DNA of 7,284 bases from a bacterium (lineage in GTDB: Bacteria > UBA8248), in assembly GCA_027622355.1 (NCBI GenBank), contig JAQBZT010000155.1, positions 1 through 7,284 on the forward strand. Direction: 5' to 3'. Position 1 is the stretch's first letter, and the number at the start of each line of letters is the position of its first letter. Below the pieces are notes generated by a model. It was not told the DNA's origin, made no database searches, and worked only from the letters and a program-made list of their open reading frames with translations. Shown here piece after piece: positions 1 to 6,244 of the stretch. Both the position numbers and the translations under genes were made by a program.

Positions 1-429
1 AAAATAGCGGAGCGCCTCGGCGGGATCGTCTTTCTTCAAGAACGCCATGGCGGTTTCCACCTTGGCGCCCTCGCCCCCGAATCCCCGCGCCAGAGCGCCG
101 AAGGGCCCGGCCAGTTCCATATCCGGCGCCCTCTCCCCAGGCATGGGCCGCGCCGGAAGAGCGGTCTCTCGCGCGGGAGGAGCGGCCAACACATCGGGCA
201 GCCTCACCCCGAGCCGCACGGGCGGCTGGGGCCTGAGGCGCCCCGAAATCAGCTGTGAAATGTCCGGCGAGTCGATCACCACCTCGGGGAGCTTGACGGT
301 CAGCCGCCCCTCCGCCTCCGGGGCGGCCGCCGGAGCGCCCTTCGCCACCCCCGGCGTGCCCAGGGTCAAAAGCGCCGAAAAGAGCCACGAGGCGGATACC
401 GTCCTATGAAAGAAATATCGCCGTTTCAT
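1..429 (-). CDS. Exported protein with Pro-rich linker and probable start of a TPR region (C-terminus outside window)
   Basis: I do not recognise this gene as a named family. The visible part is 143 codons, running off the left edge without a stop. It begins with a typical Sec signal peptide: basic n-region (KRR, residues 2-4), hydrophobic core at about 13-28, and a likely cleavage site near residues 29-32 (AKG/A). Residues 33 to about 120 are rich in proline and alanine, look extended, and contain two similar short segments (KLPEVV at 46-51 and RLPDVL at 76-81). From about residue 122 the sequence becomes helical, and the last visible stretch (FLKKDDPAEALRYF, 130-143) has the spacing of a TPR helix pair. 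The start ATG overlaps the TGA of the upstream TPR gene (ATGA), so translation is probably coupled; the nearest GGAG is about 13 nt away. Likely periplasmic, or outer-membrane associated. The TPR assignment rests on half a repeat and is tentative. Confidence 0.75.
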   Translation of the reverse strand, partial: MKRRYFFHRTVSASWLFSALLTLGTPGVAKGAPAAAPEAEGRLTVKLPEVVIDSPDISQLISGRLRPQPPVRLGVRLPDVLAAPPARETALPARPMPGERAPDMELAGPFGALARGFGGEGAKVETAMAFLKKDDPAEALRYF

Positions 430-3092
430 CGCAGCGCCGGCTCCAGCTTCTTGATCCGCTCCACTCGACGGCGGACGGACTCCAGATACGACTGGAGTTC
501 CTGTGCACGTGCAGCGGCCTGGGCGGTTTCCACGCTGGCCTCCTTCGCCCCCTGTCCCATCCGGGCGAGCACGAGGTAATGGGCCAGCGCCTTTTCCCAT
601 TCCCCGTTTTTTTCATACAGCGCGGCGGCGCGCCATCTCGCCGCCCGCCCCCAGCGGGAGGCCCCCACCGGGCCCGCGGCCAGCTTTTCGTAGAGCGCGA
701 GCGCCTCCGCGCGTTTTTTTTGTCTTTCCATCAGGCGGCCCGTTTCATAGCGGGCGGCGGCGCCCACATCGGGGCGCTTCGACTGGGCGGCCACCTGGTA
801 GGCGTCGAGCGCCGCGGAGAGATCTCCCCGATCCCTTCTCAATGCCGCGAGGCGCAGCGCCGCTCGGTACTGGTCCCCTCCCCCCGGGACGAGGGCGAGG
901 ATTCCCTCGTACACAAGCTCGGCCGCCTTCTTCTTTCCGGTCAACTCGAGCGTTTCCGCCAGAACAAGCCGCAGATCCGCATCGTCGGGGGAGAGGCGAA
1001 TGGCTTCCCGGAGCAGGGGCAGCGCCTGCGCGAACCGCTTCAGGCGAAGCAGGCACGATGCGTGCATCTGCAGAAGCTCCCGCCGCACGGCGTCCTCCGT
1101 CTGCTCAGAGTGGCCCCGCGCCGCCGTTTCGATCGCCGCCTCGCATTTTCCCGCGCGGAAGCGCACCAGCGTCCACAGGTGGAGTCCTTCGGCCCTCACC
1201 AGCGGCTTCAGCGCATCCCAGTTCGAAAGCGCCTCCTCGGCCTCATCCCACCTGTTCAGGGCGGCGGCGTCCCGTGCGAGCAGGAGCCACGTCTTTCGCC
1301 GCCGCTCGAGATCGACCCCTTTGTCTTGTGCGAATTTCAGCAGCCACTTCCGGGCGTTCGCAAGATCGCCCGTCTTCTTGTGGAGCCGTCCCAGCCGAAG
1401 CCAGCCCTCGCGCTGCAGCGCAGCCGGAAGAAGCGGGAGAGTCTCTTCCCAGTTGCGCACGGCATCTTTCTTCGCCGATTTCCCCTCGGCCAGGACCGCG
1501 AGCTGGAAGCGCGCGTGCGCCGCGAGCGCCGATCTGCGACGCCCGGTCAACACCTGGCCGAAGTAGAGCTGCGCCTGCTTGATGTCCCCCTTCCGGAGCG
1601 CGCACTCCCCCCTCAGGGCGGCCACCTCGGCCCTTGCGCCCTCGGGCATCGTCTTGTGGGGAAAATCCCGCAGCACCCGCAAGGCCCCGCCGCAATCGCC
1701 CAGCTCGAACCGCAAGAAAGCGGCACGAAGCGCCGCCTGCCGAAGGTCTTTCAACATTTCGGGCGGATGGGGGAGAGGATTTTTGCGGTCTTTGCCCATA
1801 GCCGCCCGGATGGCCCTTTCGTACCAATCGGCCGCCTCCTTCCTCTTCCCCGCCCGCTCGTGGTTCTCGGCCACGCGAAGGGCGGCGAGGATTCCCTCGT
1901 TCTCCCCCGGGAAGCGATCCGCCAGCCCCTGAAACTCCTGCACGGCCACGGGGGTCATGCCCGCCTGACGTAGACATTCCGCAAGAAGAAATCCATTGGG
2001 CGCCGAGGCTTTGACATCCTCCCGGATCTTTTGCAGCCCGCCCCTCAACCGCTCGCGCTCTTTTTCCGTGCACCCGCCCGCCCGTGCAAGACTGTAGAGG
2101 AACCGGATGCGCACCTCCGCCCCCGCCCCTTTCCGATCGAAGAGCACACGGTAGGCGGAAACGGCTTCCGGGTAGCGCTTCGCCTCCCACCAGGCGGCCG
2201 CCCTTCCCTCTTCAGCATTCTTCCGCTCCGCGGGAGGAAGCTCCAAAGCGAGCCCCTTTTCGAAATCCATGGCCGCAAGGGGAAATTTTTTCAGCGCATA
2301 CCGGCCCTCCGCCCGGGCGATGAGAACCCGCCCGCTGCGCCCCTCGCCGGGGTGCGCCGCGATCAGCTTGGTAAAAGTCTCCTCCGCCTCCGCGTACAGG
2401 CCTTTTTTCAACAGAAGAAAACCCAGCCGCCTGCGGGCGAGGCGCCGGCGGGGATGCTTCGGGTAACGCTCGAGCACATCCCGGTAAGCCGTCTCCGCCT
2501 TGGCGTTGCCCATCCGGTCAAGGACGAAGGCCCACTCGTAAAGGGCTCCGGGAACGCGGGCGTCCGCGCCCGCTCCCTTGAGAAAGGCGAGGAGGGCCGC
2601 CTCGGCCTCCTTCCATTTCTCCAGCGCCATGCGCAAGGCGGCGAGCCGGTAGATGGCCTCGATGCGGTAGGGGCCCGGCGCCACCGCCGCATAGGCTTCG
2701 GCCGCCTCCTGCTGTCTTCCCAGCTTTTCGAGCGCCTCCCCGAGCAGGAACCGCACCTTGTCGGCCCGCGAGTCCTTTCCGTGGTTGCGGAGAAACTCCT
2801 GAAAGGCCGCGGCGGCATCCTTGCGCATCCCGCTGCGGGAGAGCGACATGCCCAGGAAGTAGCGCGCCGTGGCCGCCTCCTTGCCCACTGGCCAGAGGGA
2901 GAGGTAGCGGCGAAGCAGATCGGCGGCCGGCTCATAGAGCCGATCCCGAAACGCCTGGAGCCCGAAGAGAAGGATTTGCTCCGGCTTCTCCTTCGACGGA
3001 GCGCCCGAGGCAGGGGCGAGGAGAAACACGGAGAGCGCCGCCGCGGTAACGGCCGCGCAGATCCGATTTTTCGTTCGCGTTTCCCAGATCAT
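426..3092 (-). CDS. Large exported tetratricopeptide-repeat protein (888 aa)
   Basis: A signal peptide is visible: basic residues R6-R10, hydrophobic core 11-28, and a probable signal peptidase I site after A31 (S29-G30-A31). Nearly the whole mature part is a chain of helix-turn-helix TPR units. Clear examples lie at about 41-70, 73-106, 110-140 and the final one at about 817-848. The last 40 residues form a charged helix, possibly a coiled coil (about 850-885). No catalytic motif or transmembrane segment is seen after the signal. The early repeats, with pattern A-RYFLG-(x)n-AAAAFQEFL, resemble those of the BamD/YbgF type of periplasmic TPR proteins, but the protein is far longer. The role is inferred to be a periplasmic scaffold for an envelope complex; the partner is unknown. 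The ATG at 3092 is preferred: GGAAGG lies 8 nt upstream and the signal peptide begins there. The open frame continues upstream to 4028, but that part is out-of-frame panC. The gene follows panC by 44 nt, and its stop overlaps the next start. Confidence 0.88.
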   Translation of the reverse strand: MIWETRTKNRICAAVTAAALSVFLLAPASGAPSKEKPEQILLFGLQAFRDRLYEPAADLLRRYLSLWPVGKEAATARYFLGMSLSRSGMRKDAAAAFQEFLRNHGKDSRADKVRFLLGEALEKLGRQQEAAEAYAAVAPGPYRIEAIYRLAALRMALEKWKEAEAALLAFLKGAGADARVPGALYEWAFVLDRMGNAKAETAYRDVLERYPKHPRRRLARRRLGFLLLKKGLYAEAEETFTKLIAAHPGEGRSGRVLIARAEGRYALKKFPLAAMDFEKGLALELPPAERKNAEEGRAAAWWEAKRYPEAVSAYRVLFDRKGAGAEVRIRFLYSLARAGGCTEKERERLRGGLQKIREDVKASAPNGFLLAECLRQAGMTPVAVQEFQGLADRFPGENEGILAALRVAENHERAGKRKEAADWYERAIRAAMGKDRKNPLPHPPEMLKDLRQAALRAAFLRFELGDCGGALRVLRDFPHKTMPEGARAEVAALRGECALRKGDIKQAQLYFGQVLTGRRRSALAAHARFQLAVLAEGKSAKKDAVRNWEETLPLLPAALQREGWLRLGRLHKKTGDLANARKWLLKFAQDKGVDLERRRKTWLLLARDAAALNRWDEAEEALSNWDALKPLVRAEGLHLWTLVRFRAGKCEAAIETAARGHSEQTEDAVRRELLQMHASCLLRLKRFAQALPLLREAIRLSPDDADLRLVLAETLELTGKKKAAELVYEGILALVPGGGDQYRAALRLAALRRDRGDLSAALDAYQVAAQSKRPDVGAAARYETGRLMERQKKRAEALALYEKLAAGPVGASRWGRAARWRAAALYEKNGEWEKALAHYLVLARMGQGAKEASVETAQAAARAQELQSYLESVRRRVERIKKLEPALR

Positions 3093-3100
3093 GCCCACTG

Positions 3101-3106
3101 CCTTCC
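3101..3106 (-). promoter_or_regulatory. Ribosome binding site of the 888-aa TPR gene
   Basis: GGAAGG on the minus strand, 8 nt before the ATG at 3092. It decides the start of a gene whose open frame would otherwise extend more than 900 nt into panC. It is consistent with independent initiation within the operon. Confidence 0.6.
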
Positions 3107-3136
3107 AGCGGCGAAGGGTCCATGGAGGAGCCACAC

Positions 3137-3997
3137 CTACGCCGGCTCCAGCGGAATGTTGTCGATGAGGCGCGTCCTGCCCACCCGGACAGCCAGCGCC
3201 ACCCGCGCCGGTCCGCGCACCTCGTCCAGCTCCCTGAGCATTCGGGCGTCCACCACCTGGATGTATTCGGCATCGAGCCCGGCGGCGTCCAGCTCTTTTC
3301 GCACGGCGGCGATCAGCCGGACCGCCTTCCGCTCCCCTGCCGCAAACAGCTCCGCCGCCCGGGAGAGCCCCCGGTAAAGGGAGAGGGCCCGTGCCCGATC
3401 CTCCGGGCCGAGGTAGGCGTTGCGGCTGCTCATGGCCAAGCCGTCCTTTTCGCGGACTGTCGGACAGGGAACGATCTCGATGCCCAAGTCCAGATCCTCC
3501 GCCATGCGGCGGATCACCATCAGTTGCTGGTAGTCCTTCTCCCCGAAGTAGGCGCGATCCGGCCGGCAGGCGGTCAGCAGCTTGGCCACCACGGTGACCA
3601 CGCCGCGGAAATGGCCGGGCCGGAAGGGACCGCACAGACCCGCTGCGAGTGAAGAAGGCTCCACCCAGGTGCCGAAGCCCTCCGGGTACATTGTGCTTGC
3701 CATCGGCGCATAGACCAGGTGGACGCCCTCGCGGCGGCACGCTTCGATGTCGGCATCGAATGTCTGGGGATAGGAGGACAGATCCTCGCCGGGGCCGAAC
3801 TGCGCGGGGTTCACGAAGATGGACACGAGAATCCCTCGGCACTCGTTTTTCGCGCGGCGGATCAGGCTGAGGTGGCCCTCGTGGAAAGCCCCCATGGTCG
3901 GCACGAGACCCACCGGCCGGCCGGCTGCGCCCCTGAGCGCCTCCACCTCTTTTTGCATCTGGCCGGGTGTTGTGACGACACGCATAAGGCGTTCCAT
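3137..3997 (-). CDS. panC: Pantothenate synthetase (pantoate--beta-alanine ligase)
   Basis: Catalyses ATP-dependent condensation of (R)-pantoate with beta-alanine to give pantothenate, the CoA precursor, in the cytoplasm. At 286 residues it has the usual family length (about 280). The family signatures are all present in order: PTMGAFHEGH at 33-42 (nucleotide-binding HxGH), FVNPAQF at 61-67, DLSSYP at 72-77, the GHFRGV region at 128-133, YFGEKDYQQL at 150-159, and the MSSRN loop at 189-193 (KMSKS-like ATP site). The gene looks intact. The start is not certain. The ATG at 3997 has no clear Shine-Dalgarno sequence; the in-frame ATG at 3985 (M5) has a weak GGA 7 nt upstream and gives the N-terminus length usual for PanC. 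It lies 153 nt after folK and 44 nt before the large TPR gene. Linkage of folK and pan genes is known in other bacteria, for example the folK-panB-panC neighbourhood of E. coli. Confidence 0.97.
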   Translation of the reverse strand: MERLMRVVTTPGQMQKEVEALRGAAGRPVGLVPTMGAFHEGHLSLIRRAKNECRGILVSIFVNPAQFGPGEDLSSYPQTFDADIEACRREGVHLVYAPMASTMYPEGFGTWVEPSSLAAGLCGPFRPGHFRGVVTVVAKLLTACRPDRAYFGEKDYQQLMVIRRMAEDLDLGIEIVPCPTVREKDGLAMSSRNAYLGPEDRARALSLYRGLSRAAELFAAGERKAVRLIAAVRKELDAAGLDAEYIQVVDARMLRELDEVRGPARVALAVRVGRTRLIDNIPLEPA

Positions 3998-4150
3998 GGA
4001 CGGGGCGGCGGGGCGAAGGCGGCGGCACGCATCCCGCGGGAGGAGGCTCTAATCCGGTGAACCGCCTCCCCGGCCATGCGCCAGATGAATCTTAACTGAA
4101 TTTCCCCAAAGAGTTGAGCGGTACTGGCAGAAATCGCGTATGCGCCGGAA
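3998..4150 (-). other. Intergenic gap folK-panC with an inverted repeat
   Basis: This 153-nt stretch is the only long gap inside the operon. On the minus strand it carries GGAGGC (4069-4064) and GCCTCC (4047-4042), a perfect 6-bp inverted repeat with a 16-nt loop that itself holds CGGT/ACCG-like pairing. No T-run follows on the minus strand, so it is not a standard intrinsic terminator. A TAAGAT hexamer upstream of it (around 4090) could be a weak -10 element for a panC promoter, but I find no convincing -35. I see no small gene. Confidence 0.3.
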
Positions 4151-4681
4151 TCAGCGGGAGGGTATGGGGGAGGTGTCCCACTTCTCGTCGAGGCGTTTGA
4201 CCCAGGTTTCATCCCCCCGGAGCGCCTCGAGGAGTTCCTGCGCCGTCTTCCCGAGGACGGGATGCCGCACCTCCGGGGCGATTTCGGCCAGCGGCGCGAG
4301 AACGAAGCGCCGCTCATGCATACGAGGGTGCGGAACATGAAGCCCGGGGGCATCGCAGAGCGACCGCCCGTACAGCAGCAGATCGAGGTCAATGCGCCGC
4401 GGACCCCAGCGGCCGGAGCGCTCCCGGCCCATCCGCTGCTCCACCTCAAGAAGCACCCGGAGAACCTCGCCGGGGGCGTGGCCGCTCCGAATTTCCACTG
4501 CGGCGTTCACGAAATCGGGCTGGGCGATCGGCCCGATCGGTTCGGTGAGATAAAAGGATGACTTCGCGGCGAGAATAAATCCCTTCACCGACGCCAGGCG
4601 CCGGGCGGCATCCCGAAGCTGTTCTACGGGCTCGCCAAGGTTCGCACCGAGGGAGACGAATATCCGATTCTGCGTGCTCAA
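4151..4681 (-). CDS. folK: 6-hydroxymethyl-7,8-dihydropterin pyrophosphokinase (HPPK)
   Basis: Transfers pyrophosphate from ATP to 6-hydroxymethyl-dihydropterin, the step before dihydropteroate synthase in folate synthesis; cytoplasmic. At 176 residues it is slightly longer than the typical 160 or so. Visible signatures: SLGANLG at 10-16, pterin-side segment FYLTEPIG at 43-50 and DFVNAAVE at 56-63, and RWGPRRIDLDLLLYG at 91-105. In the last, D98 and D100 correspond to the Mg-binding Asp95/Asp97 of the E. coli enzyme, and R95 and W92 to its Arg92/Trp89. The conserved HPRMHERRFVLAPLAEIAP segment spans 118-136. The start is a TTG at 4681 that overlaps the dapL stop (TTGA), with GGAG/AAGG purines just upstream. 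No ATG or GTG lies between there and the conserved FVSLGANLG, so the TTG is well supported and implies coupling to dapL. A short C-terminal tail (about 158-176) goes beyond the core fold. Confidence 0.96.
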   Translation of the reverse strand: MSTQNRIFVSLGANLGEPVEQLRDAARRLASVKGFILAAKSSFYLTEPIGPIAQPDFVNAAVEIRSGHAPGEVLRVLLEVEQRMGRERSGRWGPRRIDLDLLLYGRSLCDAPGLHVPHPRMHERRFVLAPLAEIAPEVRHPVLGKTAQELLEALRGDETWVKRLDEKWDTSPIPSR

Positions 4682-5853
4682 AAACCCACCTTCTCCATCC
4701 GCTGGATGGCCTCGCGCAAGCGATCTTCGGGAACCGTGAGCGCCATGCGGATAAAGCCCTCGCCATTCTTCCCGAAGCCGTTGCCGGGCGTCGTCACCAC
4801 ACCGCATTTCTGCAAAAAGTGCGCCGTCAGTTCGCCCGAGGTATAGCCCTCGGGGCAGCGCACCCAGACGTAGAAGGTGGCCTTGGGCGAATCCGCCTGA
4901 AGCCCCAGTCGCTTGAGGCCTTCGAGCATGACGTCGCGGCGGCGGCCGTAGGCCTTCCGCATGTCTTCGACGCATTTCTGATCCGAGGAGAGGGCAGCGA
5001 TGGCGGCTTCCTGGACGGCCTGGAAGGCGCCGGAGTCCACGTTCGTTTTGATAGTGCCCAGACCGGCGAGCACATCGGGGTGGCCTACTGCGAAGCCGAT
5101 GCGCCAGCCCGTCATGTTGTAGGTTTTCGAGCAGGAATGAAATTCGATCCCCACCTCCTTCGCCCCTTCGGCGTTCAGGAAGCTGGGCGGGCGGTAGCCG
5201 TCGAAGGCCATCTCGGAGTAGGCGTTGTCGCTGCAGACGATGATGTCGTAGCTCCGGGCGAATTCGACAAGCTCGTCATAGAAACCCACTTCCGCGCAGG
5301 CCGCCGTGGGGTTGTTCGGATAATTCACGAAGACAATCTTGGCGCGCTTTGCAATGTCGGCGGGAATGGCGGAGAGATCCGGCAGAAATTTCCGCTCCGC
5401 CTCCAGCGGCATGAAATGCACTTTCCCATCTGCGAAGAGCGTTCCGATTTCATACACCGGATAGGCCGGGTCCGGCACGAGCACATAATCGCCCGGATTG
5501 ACGAAGGCCAACGTGATATGGGCAATCCCCTCTTTCGACCCGATGAGGGAGAGCACCTCGTCGGCGGCGTTGAGCTCGACGCCAAAGCGTTTTTTGTACC
5601 AGTCCGCGCACGCCTGCCGGAATGCGGGCATCCCCTCGTAGGAAGGGTACTGATGATTCTTGGGCCGGTGGGCGGCCCCCTCCAGGGCGCTGATGATGTG
5701 CTCCGGGGTGGGCAGGTCCGGGTCCCCGATCCCCAGGCTGATGATGTCCACTCCTTTTTTTATCTCCACATTTTTCAAGCGGTCGATTTCCGCGAAAAGA
5801 TACGGGGGGAGGGTTTTCAGGCGCGCGGCGCGCTCGATCTGAATTGGGGACAT
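4678..5853 (-). CDS. dapL: LL-diaminopimelate aminotransferase (DapL)
   Basis: A PLP-dependent class I/II aminotransferase that converts tetrahydrodipicolinate directly to LL-2,6-diaminopimelate using glutamate, bypassing the acylated DapD/DapC/DapE steps; the product feeds lysine and peptidoglycan. The protein has 391 residues, normal for the family (about 385-410). Characteristic DapL features are LKTLPPYLFAEIDRLK at 12-27, LGIGDPDLPTP at 40-50, YPSYEGM at 69-75, GSKEGIAH at 105-112, YPNNPT at 178-183 (PLP-binding Asn181), D209 with NAYSE (210-214), the Schiff-base lysine K243 in SKTYNMTGWRIG (242-253), and the carboxylate-binding arginine R369 in FIRMAL. The start at 5853 is chosen because AGGAG lies 4 nt upstream and the N-terminus fits the family. 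The open frame continues to 5961, and an ATG at 5865 is also possible. It is the first gene of the leftward operon, so its upstream region probably carries the operon promoter. AlaA or AspC-like activity is less likely given the close DapL pattern. Confidence 0.93.
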   Translation of the reverse strand: MSPIQIERAARLKTLPPYLFAEIDRLKNVEIKKGVDIISLGIGDPDLPTPEHIISALEGAAHRPKNHQYPSYEGMPAFRQACADWYKKRFGVELNAADEVLSLIGSKEGIAHITLAFVNPGDYVLVPDPAYPVYEIGTLFADGKVHFMPLEAERKFLPDLSAIPADIAKRAKIVFVNYPNNPTAACAEVGFYDELVEFARSYDIIVCSDNAYSEMAFDGYRPPSFLNAEGAKEVGIEFHSCSKTYNMTGWRIGFAVGHPDVLAGLGTIKTNVDSGAFQAVQEAAIAALSSDQKCVEDMRKAYGRRRDVMLEGLKRLGLQADSPKATFYVWVRCPEGYTSGELTAHFLQKCGVVTTPGNGFGKNGEGFIRMALTVPEDRLREAIQRMEKVGF

Positions 5854-5857
5854 AACA

Positions 5858-5862
5858 CTCCT
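5858..5862 (-). promoter_or_regulatory. dapL: Ribosome binding site of dapL
   Basis: AGGAG on the minus strand, 4 nt before the ATG at 5853. The spacing is a little short, and the same bases are codons of the alternative start ATG at 5865. The family N-terminus favours 5853. Confidence 0.5.
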
Positions 5863-5886
5863 CATCACCCTGGCACAGGCTCTCAG

Positions 5887-5914
5887 GCTGAAATGGGCTG
5901 AAATCGCTGAAAAT
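5887..5914. repeat. Three tandem GCTGAAAT-like repeats upstream of dapL
   Basis: GCTGAAAT occurs at 5887-5894 and 5897-5904, followed by GCTGAAAAT at 5906-5914. The copies start 10 and 9 bp apart, close to one helical turn. They sit in the dapL leader about 35-60 nt before its start codon. They could be a protein-binding site or a chance low-complexity stretch. Confidence 0.45.
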
Positions 5915-5927
5915 CCGTAAAAACGGA
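5914..5927. repeat. Small perfect hairpin in the dapL leader
   Basis: TCCGT, a 4-nt A loop (T loop on the minus strand), then ACGGA: a 5-bp perfect inverted repeat about 60-75 nt upstream of the dapL start. A second inverted repeat, CCCCTT (5947-5952) with AAGGGG (5960-5965) and a 7-nt loop, lies just farther upstream. Neither is followed by a T-run of terminator type, so the role is unclear. Confidence 0.35.
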
Positions 5928-6233
5928 GGGAAAACCTAGCACGCCTCCCCTTTGGCGGCAAGGGGTGCCCTCCCCCCGGCCAGAAGCAAAAAATGAAACT
6001 AGACTCTTGCGTTTTTTCTCAAACTATTGAAAAATTAGGGTGTGGCTAGTATCCGTTTGCGCACAAGCTGCCCCCGCCCCGGGTTATTCACTGGAACCGC
6101 CCCGATCCCGTTGGCTCGCACGAGAAAGTTCAAAGAATAAACCGGTAGAACTGGAAAGGAAATTGGCGGGAAATCAATTCTTTTAAGACAGGAGACGGGC
6201 CGAAAACCGCGCCGTTTCCGACACTGCCCTGAA

Positions 6234-6238
6234 AAGGA
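6234..6238 (+). promoter_or_regulatory. Ribosome binding site of the receiver-TPR gene
   Basis: AAGGA with a 6-nt spacer before the ATG at 6245. It fixes the start of this gene, and the encoded protein begins right at the first beta-strand of the receiver fold. Confidence 0.65.
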
Positions 6239-6244
6239 TACTTC

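Larger units (their letters stand above)
5854..6244. promoter_or_regulatory. Divergent intergenic region between dapL and the receiver-TPR gene
   Basis: These 391 bp lie between two divergent starts and must hold promoters for both. An AT-rich patch at about 5987-6055 stands out from the GC-rich surroundings. On the plus strand TTGAAA (6027-6032) and TAGTAT (6047-6052) resemble -35 and -10 hexamers, but the 14-nt spacer is short. On the minus strand TTGAGA followed 15 nt later by TAGTTT (within about 5994-6020) is an equally weak candidate. Further right there is a short inverted repeat AATTG/CAATT (6161-6165 and 6175-6179) and an imperfect hairpin CGAAAAC/GTTTCCG (6201-6220) shortly before the receiver-TPR start. 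I see no RNA gene and no lysine-riboswitch-like core on reading. Exact promoters cannot be fixed from sequence alone. Confidence 0.45.

Noticed and set aside
579..1973. Plus-strand open frame of 464 codons antisense to the TPR gene
   Set aside because: High-GC shadow of the minus-strand coding frame, with no recognisable domain or ribosome binding site. The same applies to the plus-strand frames at 2031-3377 and 503-1582.
426..4028. A continuous minus-strand open frame of 1200 codons covering both panC and the TPR gene
   Set aside because: Its first 312 or so codons are panC read in the wrong frame (Arg/Gly/Pro-rich, no fold-like pattern). A good ribosome binding site and signal peptide place the real start at 3092.
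4819..5901. Plus-strand open frame of 360 codons antisense to dapL
   Set aside because: Lies wholly opposite an unmistakable DapL coding sequence and shows only mirror composition.
5854..6060. Possible lysine riboswitch in front of dapL
   Set aside because: Reading the minus strand I could not find the conserved lysine-element core or its multi-helix arrangement; only short simple hairpins are present. An Infernal search with the Rfam lysine model would settle it.
6043..6060. Sigma-54-like promoter (TGGC then TTTGC)
   Set aside because: The distance between the GG and GC elements is about 3 nt too long for the fixed -24/-12 spacing.
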